A stretch of DNA of 17,222 bases from CAZZGX01 sp964653715 (GCA_964653715.1 CAZZGX010000018.1:1-17222); one strand, 5' to 3'; positions 1 to 7,296 are shown, counted from the stretch's first letter. Program-made: numbers and translations. The notes: generated by a model from the sequence alone, not told the origin.

Positions 1-2768
1 GAGTCATACATATGGAGCGCACGTGTCCCAGTATTTGCGGCCGTTGTGTCAATGAGCGCTTCATAGGGATACACCCCACCAACATTTTGCGCGGCCGTCC
101 AATTTTGCCAACCCGTTTGTCCGTTTTCGAAGCTAGGGTTAGAGATTGTAGAAGCGGGCGGTGGAGGTTGTACTGGTGGAGGTGGCGGAGGAGGGAGTAT
201 TGGAAATGGCGCTGGTGGTGGAGGTTGTACTGGCGGAGGTGGCGGAGGAGGTGGTGGTGGAGGAGGTGGCGGTGGAGGTTGTACTGGCGGAGGTGGCGGT
301 GGAGGAGGTGGCGGTGGAGGTTGTACTGGCGGAGGTGGTGGGACAAATCCTCCTGAATGTCGGATGAGCCAATTTGCTTTTGCATTGAGCCAAACCGATT
401 CGTCTGTTGTAACGGTGACGCAGGGTTTACCGGTTGTCGGATCTTTGCCGAGATTTTTTCCCGGGAATGGTCCAGAACCAAGCCAGACCATAATATTATT
501 TGAGCAGCTTTCAATCTCAACTGAAGAGGGAAAAACGAGATTTGCGAGCTTCCCCGATGTCGAATTACGGGCGACGAAAATGTTATTGTGAACGGATAGT
601 TTTGGAGAAGAGCCTGGGTAGGTGCAACACCACTTAAAAAGATCACCGTGCATGTTTCTCTCTGAACCATATGCGATCGGCCATAGTTTTAGATTGATGA
701 TTGAGTTTGTTAACCTCAACACTTTACCAGCGCCTGATTGGCCACTGTTGGGGCGAGCGCTTACACCGACATAACATCCATCCATCAGCGTATCATCCAC
801 CGTACCCCCGTGAATATCGTGGTCATCGATGCAATCATCGTGGATATTTGTCATCTGGACGCCTCGTACTAAGAAATTCTCCGCGCGGAACCGAACACCG
901 TCTTCAACATTGTCGATCAGCGTCCCTTCGATTGTGGAATTTACGCCTTTCGTTTCTACCCCACCATTGTTGGTGTTCGAACCATTATGGAGTAAATCCC
1001 AGGATGCGTCGCGCGGGTATTGGCCGAGCACTTTGCCTCCAAAGAAACACGTGCCACTCCCGCTTAAAATAACCGCCGGGTTATTTTGGTCAAGAAACGA
1101 TGCGGTACGCGCATCAAACTTTGTGTTGGAAACCGTGGCAGAAAATCCTTTCGCATACGTTCCAGCAAGGGTCATGAGCGAAAGAGGTTGAGAAAGACAC
1201 CCAGATACTGTGACGGGCGGCGGCGGTGGAGGTGGCGGCGGTGGAGGTTGGACTGGCGGAGGGGGCGGGGTGATTGGTGGAGGAGGTGGTGGTGGGGGTA
1301 GAGCGGCTATAACTATCTCGGCCAGAGGCAACGTTCCGGTAAGTCCTGTCGAATCCGTCACGGTCAGCTGGAGTATGTAATTCCCTACAGTTTGAGGTGA
1401 GTAGGCGGGGCCGCTCACGGTTGCAGAACCACCAGAGATTGCTCCCGAAGCATTAGTAAGTGAAGGGCACGTGCTGGGGCAGCTTGTAAATGTCCAAGCG
1501 TAACTTGTGAGATTGCCGTCAATGTCAGTAGCAGATGCGCCTGCGTGAGTGTGGGTTGTTCCAACAAGAAACGAGTGTCCTGAGCCCGGATTTGGAACTG
1601 GGCCGTGAGGCACCGGATTTGTCTCATCATTGTCAGTAGCGCTTGAACAGCCGGGATCAGCCAAGTCAGTCAAGCCATCGCCGTCATTATCTAGACCGTC
1701 TGCGCATGCGGCAACAGAAGGAACCGTATCACCGGCATAGATAGTGAAGTACTGGTTTTGTGAATTACTATACGGGTCGCCAACGGCGCCACTTACTTTT
1801 TTGAAATACCCACGGGCTTTGTGAGGATTACCATCAACGTTAAATTCAATGAAAAGAACTCCGAGAGAGAGCGGGCCTCCAAAGCTCGACGGTGCTTTCG
1901 TGCCGAGCCACGATGCCCACGTTTGATTGCATCCTTGTAGAGACCAGCTACAATTGCCATCCGAAGAACGTATACTGTTCCCTCCCATCCCCGTAACAAA
2001 TGCGACAGTTCTTCCCGGTTGGCTCCCTGTTTCTCGATTAATACGCGAGATCAACGGACCATTCCATTGCGTATCAGGATCGCGTGTGACCGGACTCGTG
2101 CCTATGAGTGTTTTAGTGCGCCCATATTGGTGAGAGTGGGCTGAGAAAACAAGAGCGCCATTTTTTCGACAGGCTTCCGAGTTCGCGTTTGATCCGCCAG
2201 CTTTTTCGAGACTTAGTCCAGTAGGCGATTCATGTTGTGAACAAATTTTCCAGATCGAATTATCATTGGTAAGTTGACTATTGATGAACGAAGACTTGTC
2301 GGTATTGTCTGTGAGAACGAGCCTGAGGCCATTGTAGGTAGTCGAGTACTCGGTGCCCGGGTTTGAAAGGCTTGGGTTACCGGACATAGTTCTGAGGCGA
2401 TCGCCAAAAAATGGAGCGTAGTCACTCCAGCCATCGTGGTTTCCTATTGAACCAAGATAGGGGAAGCTGGCGCCAAGAGTTGAGTTAATCTTCCCCGTCC
2501 ACGTATTTACAGGACTGCTGTAAGCAAAATCTCCCGAATGGATAACAAACTTGGCATTTTCACTCTTGATGAGATTAAGAACACTCTGAAATCCCGCGCC
2601 TGCCTCGGAGTCTCCTATAAATGCCACCTTAAAATTGGGAGGAGTCGTGATTTCGCTCTGCGCATCGGCGTCCAGCGGTACATAATAAATTATCGCTCCC
2701 AACGAGAGCAAACCCCCAGCAATAACACTTGCCAGTATGGTCGTGCGAATATATTTTTTTTGAATCAT
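1..2768 (-). CDS. Giant multidomain surface protein (metallophosphoesterase-like / PKD / beta-helix / carbohydrate-binding-like), 3' end beyond the window
   Basis: I translated the minus strand from the ATG at 2768 and found no stop down to base 1, so at least 922 residues are present and the C-terminus is missing. Order of parts: N-terminal membrane segment or signal (about 8-32); a calcineurin-like metallophosphoesterase region with IGDSEAG (~52), SGDFAY (~78), GNHDGW (~108) and SAHSHQYG (~209); a DNDGDGLTD thrombospondin-3-like, probably calcium-binding segment (~353-382); a PKD-like beta-sandwich (~386-486); a Pro-rich linker (~487-519); a region resembling a right-handed beta-helix (~520-802); a second, longer Pro-rich linker with PVQPPPP units (~804-872); and a start resembling a carbohydrate-binding/galactose-binding module (NPSFENGQTGW). 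The start overlaps the upstream gene's stop as ATGA, suggesting translational coupling. Probably exported and surface-exposed. The substrate is unknown, and catalytic activity is doubtful because the usual D-x-H motif reads D-S-E. Confidence 0.85.
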   Translation of the reverse strand, partial: MIQKKYIRTTILASVIAGGLLSLGAIIYYVPLDADAQSEITTPPNFKVAFIGDSEAGAGFQSVLNLIKSENAKFVIHSGDFAYSSPVNTWTGKINSTLGASFPYLGSIGNHDGWSDYAPFFGDRLRTMSGNPSLSNPGTEYSTTYNGLRLVLTDNTDKSSFINSQLTNDNSIWKICSQHESPTGLSLEKAGGSNANSEACRKNGALVFSAHSHQYGRTKTLIGTSPVTRDPDTQWNGPLISRINRETGSQPGRTVAFVTGMGGNSIRSSDGNCSWSLQGCNQTWASWLGTKAPSSFGGPLSLGVLFIEFNVDGNPHKARGYFKKVSGAVGDPYSNSQNQYFTIYAGDTVPSVAACADGLDNDGDGLTDLADPGCSSATDNDETNPVPHGPVPNPGSGHSFLVGTTHTHAGASATDIDGNLTSYAWTFTSCPSTCPSLTNASGAISGGSATVSGPAYSPQTVGNYILQLTVTDSTGLTGTLPLAEIVIAALPPPPPPPPITPPPPPVQPPPPPPPPPPPVTVSGCLSQPLSLMTLAGTYAKGFSATVSNTKFDARTASFLDQNNPAVILSGSGTCFFGGKVLGQYPRDASWDLLHNGSNTNNGGVETKGVNSTIEGTLIDNVEDGVRFRAENFLVRGVQMTNIHDDCIDDHDIHGGTVDDTLMDGCYVGVSARPNSGQSGAGKVLRLTNSIINLKLWPIAYGSERNMHGDLFKWCCTYPGSSPKLSVHNNIFVARNSTSGKLANLVFPSSVEIESCSNNIMVWLGSGPFPGKNLGKDPTTGKPCVTVTTDESVWLNAKANWLIRHSGGFVPPPPPVQPPPPPPPPPPPPVQPPPPPPPPPPPPPPPPVQPPPPAPFPILPPPPPPPVQPPPPASTISNPSFENGQTGWQNWTAAQNVGGVYPYEALIDTTAANTGTRALHMYD
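163..329. repeat. Minisatellite encoding PVQPPPP-type proline linker
   Basis: The 14-mer GGAGGTTGTACTGG occurs four times on the plus strand, starting at 163, 220, 274 and 316, separated by GGAGGTGGCGG-type triplet units. On the minus strand it encodes PVQPP surrounded by runs of proline. Copy spacings (57, 54, 42) are all multiples of three, so gain or loss of units would alter linker length without shifting the frame of the giant surface protein. Confidence 0.8.
1214..1300. repeat. Second proline-linker repeat tract
   Basis: GGCGGTGGAGG-type units with one GGAGGTTGGACTGGCGG copy encode, on the minus strand, the Pro-rich linker between the PKD-like and beta-helix-like regions of the giant surface protein. 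The central unit is a variant (GGACTGG instead of GTACTGG) of the 163-329 tract, so the two linkers probably share an origin. Confidence 0.65.
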
Positions 2769-3436
2769 GGAGTTGTCCGAACAACAATCGTCCCACTGCA
2801 CCCCGTCCCGCAGGTAAAGGTACGCGTGCCGACACGTAATGGCCCGATGTCGACCATCGCAGTTGTTCCCCTCGGCACCACTATGTCAAAACCCTCGCCG
2901 GGAATTTTAAAATAATAGTCTCGATCACTCGCTTCAATGCGAAGCACGTATTTTTGCAAGTAAACATTTTCAAAATAATTTTTTTCAAAAACTCCATTTC
3001 TGCCAACTACTTCAACAGAACTCTCCGGAAGACTTTCCCCATCGGTCAAACTATCATCCTCGCACAACTCCTGCATTTTTGCGCGCGTGAGCGATCCGAC
3101 AATGCCCGTAATCTGCCTTTCATAATACACCCCAAATTTCTCTTGCCACCTCTTAACCGCCACTTCTGTCAGACGCCCAAAATATCCTGTCACGAGACCT
3201 TCCGGATAAATGGTTTCGTCTGCGGCAAGAAATTGTTGGAGTCGAGATACTTGCCCGTTGGTAAGCGTGTCGCGGCTACCAAAACGCAGCGTATATGTTA
3301 ATTCAGGACAAAACGTGTATGTGGCGCGCGCGACTTGTAAGGTCCCGCTTGCAATAAGAAGGCCGGATACAAAAAGAACAGCCAAAAGATCCATTGCCCA
3401 TTTACGATAACTCATAGAACTCACTAAAGAATTCAT
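2765..3436 (-). CDS. Secreted peptidoglycan-binding domain protein
   Basis: A 223-residue protein. The N-terminus (about 14-38, hydrophobic, ending VARATY) looks like a signal peptide or membrane anchor; Met8 is an alternative start. Residues ~50-122 form a PG_binding_1-like domain: a run with VSRLQQFL, then the GYFGRLTEVAVKRWQ block, then SLTRAKMQEL. The C-terminal ~90 residues are beta-rich, contain Cys209 and Cys213, and match no family I recognise. In this family the domain is thought to bind cell-wall peptides non-catalytically. The gene lies 59 nt downstream of the GT-C gene, and its TGA overlaps the ATG of the giant surface protein (ATGA), so the two are probably translated as a coupled pair; this protein may help anchor its partner (inference). 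A TATACT box 11 nt before the start may give it its own promoter. Confidence 0.85.
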   Translation of the reverse strand: MNSLVSSMSYRKWAMDLLAVLFVSGLLIASGTLQVARATYTFCPELTYTLRFGSRDTLTNGQVSRLQQFLAADETIYPEGLVTGYFGRLTEVAVKRWQEKFGVYYERQITGIVGSLTRAKMQELCEDDSLTDGESLPESSVEVVGRNGVFEKNYFENVYLQKYVLRIEASDRDYYFKIPGEGFDIVVPRGTTAMVDIGPLRVGTRTFTCGTGCSGTIVVRTTP

Positions 3437-3447
3437 TAATTTCTTTT

Positions 3448-3453
3448 AGTATA
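3448..3453 (-). promoter_or_regulatory. Candidate -10 box (TATACT) for the peptidoglycan-binding gene
   Basis: On the minus strand TATACT ends 11 nt before the ATG at 3436. I see no good -35 at 16-18 nt, so this is a weaker candidate than the others in the window. It would give a very short leader. Confidence 0.35.
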
Positions 3454-3495
3454 CCATGGTCCTTTCAGCGCGATCTCCAAAAAGTTGTGCATAAG

Positions 3496-5004
3496 TTATT
3501 TCTTATCCTGGCGCTCTTCAGCGAGGAGCCTCGCTTCTTCTTTTCGTGCAGCAACCACCGCCCGATTGTAGATAATTGAGGGGTTAGGCGTTGCTGACTG
3601 GTTTTGAGCTTCGCGCAAGAGAGAGTCTGCTTCATCGAAACGGCCTTCTTCAAGGCGCACACCCGCGAGATTAACCAACGTGCCCGACGTGTCGAAATAG
3701 GCGATAAACTTCCGAGACGACGAACGCAGAAGCGCACTTTCAAAATATCGAGACGCATTTTCGTAATCTCCAAGAGCGTAATAGTAATTTCCTATATAAT
3801 AGTAGCCCTCAAGAAAATTCTGATCTCGCGCCACCTCCGGCGCAAAAAGTGTTTGGTCATTTTCGAAGCGAAATCCTCCCATAAATGTGCTTGCCGCCAT
3901 GATTGCGACCCAAAGGCCGCCAATCCAGTAAAAATAGGTCTTCTTGTGGCGAAGTGCCAGTGCGGCCGCCGCTCCCGCGCCGAGAGTCGCAAGATAGCCA
4001 TAGTGGGGAGATGTAAAACGCGGCAGCGGGACGATATTGAGAGCGGGGGCTAGAGCAATGCCCAAAAAAATTAGCGTGCGGCTTACCGGTGAGCCGATAC
4101 CAGCGCGCGTGATTACTAAAAGACATCCGGCCGCAAAGAGAATAACGAAAATAGGAATGGGGTGTACGAGCGAGACCACGGGCGTGGCGTCGCTCAACGG
4201 GGGCAAGAAAGGATTTACAAGATAGAAAAGTTGATAGCCAATCGTTTCAAGGCGCGTGCCTAACGCTTGGAAAAGCGGGAGCGATACTCCGGCAACGCGC
4301 CAAACCTCTTTAATTACGTGGGCGCGAAGCAACGCATAAAGTATAATCACTCCGCCCTCAAAAATAAAAAGAGTGTACGGTATTTCTTGTTTCAATGCGC
4401 GACCCGCAAAAACCCGCTCGACTTCAAAAAAGCCAATGAGACCAGCTATCCAGAAAACAGCAGCTTCTTTTGAGAGTAGTGCTGCCAGCAAAGAAATAAC
4501 TGCAAAAAATATAAAATAAGGCTTTCGTCCCTCACGCGCTTTTATATGGAAGGCGACCGCCAAGAGCACAAAAAGCGCCGCGAGTTGTTCCGAACGGTAA
4601 TGTACGGCGCCCACGATCGGCCACGAAAGGGGATGAACTCCAACAACAAGCATAACGATATTACTTTCCCACGGCTCCAGTCGAAAAAATATCCGCGCAA
4701 AAAATCCCGCGGCAACAACAAACGCAAGATGCAAAAAAATACTTGTCACATGAAACCCGGGCGCCCATTTGCCATACACGAGCGCGTCCAGCGAGTTCGC
4801 GAGCGTGACAAGTGGACGGAAAAACCCCGTTGCCCCAAAAGGCCGAGAAAATACTTGTCCTAGGGCGCTTGCGGGAAGAATTGCCCGGCTTCCTTCGATA
4901 TCCCCATGGTCAATTCCAATAAAACCGCCTCCGATGTAGCTTGCGTGAACAGCAAGAACAAGAAGTAGTATTAAAATCCAAGCGGTGCGGCGGGTGAATT
5001 CCAC
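3496..5004 (-). CDS. TMTC-like GT-C family membrane glycosyltransferase with C-terminal TPRs
   Basis: A 502-residue polytopic membrane protein read from GTG at 5004. The first ~390 residues hold many hydrophobic helices. The first external loop carries acidic residues in IDHGDIEG (Asp32, Asp35), followed by GFFRPLVTL (60-68), GFHVTSIFLH (83-92), HPLSWPIVGAVHYRSEQLAA (124-143) and LLSKEA (176-181). These match the layout of TMTC/PMT-type O-mannosyltransferases, where the corresponding segments read RPL..., HP...EAVA...R.E..A and LSKE. TPR repeats follow at ~396-430 and ~440-467, with a charged tail. Known relatives transfer a sugar from a lipid-phosphate carrier to proteins on the outer face of the membrane. 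The divergent neighbour encodes a DPM-like synthase that could make that donor. Donor, acceptor and activity are inferred; a non-enzymatic TPR membrane protein remains possible. Confidence 0.75.
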   Translation of the reverse strand: MEFTRRTAWILILLLVLAVHASYIGGGFIGIDHGDIEGSRAILPASALGQVFSRPFGATGFFRPLVTLANSLDALVYGKWAPGFHVTSIFLHLAFVVAAGFFARIFFRLEPWESNIVMLVVGVHPLSWPIVGAVHYRSEQLAALFVLLAVAFHIKAREGRKPYFIFFAVISLLAALLSKEAAVFWIAGLIGFFEVERVFAGRALKQEIPYTLFIFEGGVIILYALLRAHVIKEVWRVAGVSLPLFQALGTRLETIGYQLFYLVNPFLPPLSDATPVVSLVHPIPIFVILFAAGCLLVITRAGIGSPVSRTLIFLGIALAPALNIVPLPRFTSPHYGYLATLGAGAAAALALRHKKTYFYWIGGLWVAIMAASTFMGGFRFENDQTLFAPEVARDQNFLEGYYYIGNYYYALGDYENASRYFESALLRSSSRKFIAYFDTSGTLVNLAGVRLEEGRFDEADSLLREAQNQSATPNPSIIYNRAVVAARKEEARLLAEERQDKK

Positions 5005-5011
5005 TTCGTTT

Positions 5012-5018
5012 TATGATA
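5012..5018. promoter_or_regulatory. Shared -10 region between divergent GT-C and GT2 genes
   Basis: Only 32 bp separate the two start codons. On the plus strand TATGAT (5012-5017) lies 19 nt before the GT2 ATG; on the minus strand TATCAT (5018-5013) ends 8 nt before the GT-C GTG. The two -10 boxes overlap almost completely, so RNA polymerase would have to choose a direction. I see no convincing -35 on either side, so this is tentative. Confidence 0.4.
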
Positions 5019-5036
5019 CCATGAGTCACCTAAAGC

Positions 5037-5735
5037 ATGCTGCTTTCTATTGTAATACCCGCATACAATGAAGAAGCCGCGATCGAGAAAGTACTCAACG
5101 CGACAAAGATTTCAAAAGAATTTTTGTTATCCAAGAAATTTTTCGACAAAGTCGAGATTATCGTCATTAACGATGGTTCGCAAGACAATACTGCAAAAAT
5201 TCTACAAACAATTTCTGGCATACACATTATCAACCATGCCAAAAACCTCGGATACGGCGCGTCGCTCAAAGAAGGATTTCAGATTGCGCGTGGAGATATC
5301 CTCGCGTTTCTTGACGCAGACGGTACCTATGATCCTCGCGAGCTTTCCCGGCTTGTAGAAATGGTACAAGACCAAAGCGCCGATATTGCAATCGGAAGCC
5401 GCATGGGTCGAAAATCTCAGATGCCCCTTCTTCGTAAAATTGGAAATTTTGTTTTTACAAAAATTCTCCATATTGCCGGAGGCAGGCTGGTTACTGACGT
5501 AACAAGCGGCATGCGAGTAATCCGCAGAAATGTTTTAGAAATTCTTGCCCCCCTACCCGATGGTCTTGATTTTACAACTGTTATGACCGCGAGAGCGGTT
5601 CTTCATAAAAAACTCAATGTTGTCGAAGCGCACATTTCATACGCAAAAAGAAGAGGCAAATCAAAACTCAACATACTCATCGACGGCTCGAGATCATTAT
5701 GGAAATTACTGGCAATCGTTTTTTCATCTTCCTAG
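5037..5735 (+). CDS. GT2 family glycosyltransferase, polyprenyl-phosphate mannose/glucose synthase-like (DPM1-like)
   Basis: A 232-residue GT-A fold enzyme covering nearly the minimal length of the family. It starts directly with the family pattern LLSIVIPAYNEE. It has NDGS (45-48), GYGASLKEGFQIARGD (72-87), the metal- and nucleotide-binding DAD (93-95), IAIGSR (117-122) and the RRGKSKL signature (205-211) seen in dolichyl/polyprenyl-phosphate mannose synthases. There is no long C-terminal membrane extension, as in soluble-type DPM1 enzymes. The family moves a hexose from a nucleotide sugar to a lipid phosphate at the inner membrane face. Head-to-head position next to a TMTC-like GT-C protein suggests it supplies that enzyme's donor (inference). 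Whether the sugar is mannose, glucose or another cannot be told from sequence. Confidence 0.85.
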   Translation: MLLSIVIPAYNEEAAIEKVLNATKISKEFLLSKKFFDKVEIIVINDGSQDNTAKILQTISGIHIINHAKNLGYGASLKEGFQIARGDILAFLDADGTYDPRELSRLVEMVQDQSADIAIGSRMGRKSQMPLLRKIGNFVFTKILHIAGGRLVTDVTSGMRVIRRNVLEILAPLPDGLDFTTVMTARAVLHKKLNVVEAHISYAKRRGKSKLNILIDGSRSLWKLLAIVFSSS

Positions 5736-5793
5736 ACTCTAACAAAAACTCTGCCGCGATTGGATCGGCTAACGTGCCATGAGCTTGAACTCG

Positions 5794-5821
5794 TTGTCTT
5801 TTTTTAGTACTCGAGTATACT
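5794..5821 (+). promoter_or_regulatory. Promoter of the DsbA-like gene, placed for leaderless mRNA
   Basis: TTGTCT (5794-5799), a 16-bp spacer, then TATACT (5816-5821). Only 6 nt separate the -10 from the ATG at 5828, so a normal start point falls at or next to the A of the ATG. No Shine-Dalgarno sequence is present. Confidence 0.7.
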
Positions 5822-5827
5822 TTCCGT

Positions 5828-6577
5828 ATGGACGAACTTATTGACGAACAGACTCCCATTGAGCCAACTTCCCCGCCGCCAGGAGAAAAAAACAATCTTG
5901 CGATTCCCGCGGCCATCGTATTCGCGGGGTTCCTAATAGCCCTCGCCGTTATGTATACGGGGCGGGGACAGACATTGGCGCCTACGGAAAACAAAAATCC
6001 GGCCGCTGCGAGCGGTATTACTGTAAAGTCAGTAACGCCCGGGGAGCATATTTTTGGCAATCCCTCCGCGCCGGTCAAAATCGTAGAGTATTCCGATCTC
6101 GAGTGCCCGTTTTGCAAACAATTTCACGTTACTATGCGCCAGATCATGAATGACTATAAAGACGGGCAGATTGCGTGGGTATATCGCCAATTACCGCTCG
6201 ACTCTCTTCACTCAAAGGCGCGTCGCGAAGCCGAAGCAAGCGAATGCGCCGCGAAATTGGGTGGTAATGACAAATTTTGGGAGTTTATCAACCGAGTATT
6301 TGAAATTACTCCTTCCAACAACGGCCTCGATCTCTCTCTGCTCCCAGAAATTGCCGATTATGTTGGGCTTAATCGTAAAGATTTTGAAAACTGCTTAAAT
6401 AGCGGTGAATTTAAGAAAACAATTGACAATAGTATCGCTGAAGCTACGGCGGCTGGAGCCCAAGGAACTCCATACAGTATCGTGCTTGGGCCAAACGGCC
6501 AGCAGATTGTGGTTAACGGTGCTCAGCCGTACGCATTTGTTAAGCAGGCGGTTGACTCGATTCTTGCTAAAAAGTAA
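5828..6577 (+). CDS. Membrane-anchored DsbA-like thiol:disulfide oxidoreductase
   Basis: A 249-residue protein: acidic, Pro-rich N-terminus, one membrane helix (~24-43), a short spacer, and then a DsbA-type thioredoxin domain (~75-249). The active site is Cys93-Pro-Phe-Cys96 within YSDLECPFCKQFH; Thr214-Pro215 (GTPY) is the expected cis-proline loop. A second pair, Cys140 and Cys189, may form a structural disulfide as in other Gram-positive and actinobacterial DsbA-like proteins. The family introduces disulfide bonds into exported proteins. Likely clients here include the cysteine-containing surface proteins of this window (inference). No DsbB- or VKOR-type partner is seen in the window. The winged-helix gene begins 13 nt after the stop, so the two probably form an operon. 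Confidence 0.9.
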   Translation: MDELIDEQTPIEPTSPPPGEKNNLAIPAAIVFAGFLIALAVMYTGRGQTLAPTENKNPAAASGITVKSVTPGEHIFGNPSAPVKIVEYSDLECPFCKQFHVTMRQIMNDYKDGQIAWVYRQLPLDSLHSKARREAEASECAAKLGGNDKFWEFINRVFEITPSNNGLDLSLLPEIADYVGLNRKDFENCLNSGEFKKTIDNSIAEATAAGAQGTPYSIVLGPNGQQIVVNGAQPYAFVKQAVDSILAKK

Positions 6578-6590
6578 TAAAAATTAAAAT

Positions 6591-7169
6591 ATGGGAGAAG
6601 ATTCAATCAAGCGGCTTACCCTGGCGCTCTACCGGGTTACCGAGCGTATGGCGGATGAGGAGCCGCTCAAGTGGAAACTTCGCCAGCATGCGTTGCGATT
6701 TTCTGAATTGGAGAGTCTCCCCGAAAGTTCCCTTTCTCTGAAAGAAGCGCAAGAACGTCTGCGCCTTATGACGAACTTAGTTTCTTTGCTGGATCTCGCG
6801 TCTTCTCTTTCGTATGTCGCTAAAGTTAATTTCGACACACTTCGGCGGGAGTATCTTCTTTTCGAAAAGAGCAATCAGTCCGTTCTTCTTACCGAACGGG
6901 CAGAAGAAAAGAATTTGCCCATACACATAGCGAGTCCCGAAGAAAATTCCAATGAATCCGTCTCAAATCGTCAAAAGAAAATTCTCGAGTATCTTGAAAA
7001 AACATCCAACTCAAGTATTGGGGAGGTTTCTATCGTGTTCGAAAATAGTATTAGCGAAAAAACTCTCCAACGCGATCTCAGCGATCTTATGCTACAGGGT
7101 CTTGTGAGAGCTGAAGGCGACCGACGTTGGAGAAAATATTCGTTGCTGAAAACAGTTGTATCTTCTTAA
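6591..7169 (+). CDS. DeoR-type winged-helix transcriptional regulator
   Basis: A 192-residue protein. Residues 1-110 are predicted helical and charged, without a recognised ligand-binding fold. Residues ~125-186 form a winged helix-turn-helix: NRQKKILEYL (first helix), the SIGEVSIVF segment, the probable recognition helix SEKTLQRDLSDLMLQG (155-170) and a basic wing with GDRRWRKYSLL. The pattern 'ISEKTLQRDLSDL' is that of DeoR-like regulators. There is no sugar-phosphate domain of the kind that follows the HTH in classical DeoR proteins; the domain order is reversed. It follows the DsbA-like gene by 13 nt and precedes the regulatory region of the S-layer-like gene, whose TGTCCTATA repeats begin 23 nt after the stop and are natural candidate binding sites (inference). 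Confidence 0.75.
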   Translation: MGEDSIKRLTLALYRVTERMADEEPLKWKLRQHALRFSELESLPESSLSLKEAQERLRLMTNLVSLLDLASSLSYVAKVNFDTLRREYLLFEKSNQSVLLTERAEEKNLPIHIASPEENSNESVSNRQKKILEYLEKTSNSSIGEVSIVFENSISEKTLQRDLSDLMLQGLVRAEGDRRWRKYSLLKTVVSS

Positions 7170-7191
7170 AAATCTATCGGTCATTTTATTT

Positions 7192-7230
7192 TGTCCAATA
7201 TAAAATAATTGTCCTATAAGATGTCCTATA
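7192..7230 (+). repeat. Iterated TGTCC(T/A)ATA repeats, candidate operator
   Basis: TGTCCAATA starts at 7192, TGTCCTATA at 7210 and TGTCCTATA again at 7222, giving spacings of 18 and 12 bp. Direct repeats on one face suggest a multimeric DNA-binding site. They sit between the winged-helix gene and the first promoter of the S-layer-like gene. An alternative reading is the end of a decayed insertion sequence, since DDE transposases often bind such repeated TGT-starting sites; no such transposase is present nearby. Confidence 0.5.
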
Positions 7231-7296
7231 GACCTTTCACTAAAACATTAACGTGTTTTCATCATAAATACCCCTTGTTGGCAAGTTTCAATTTGC

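Noticed and set aside
163..329. Possible CRISPR array because of regularly spaced repeats
   Set aside because: The repeats are 14 bp, spacers are themselves low-complexity triplet units of unequal length, and everything is in frame in a coding region.
12..367. Plus-strand reading frames rich in Trp/Arg or Val/Glu over the GC-rich repeat
   Set aside because: They are antisense shadows of the Pro-rich linker of the minus-strand giant protein. The minus frame is continuous through flanking sequence with recognisable domains, while these are pure repeat translations.
5753..5769. GCCGCGAT...ATCGGC as terminator after the GT2 gene
   Set aside because: Only a 4-bp uninterrupted stem and no adjacent T-run; the later T-run at 5799-5805 belongs to the promoter spacer of the next gene.
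7242..7259. AAAACA-ttaacg-TGTTTT hairpin as terminator of the DsbA/regulator operon
   Set aside because: The stem is almost entirely A/T with no GC core and no further T-run, too weak to call.
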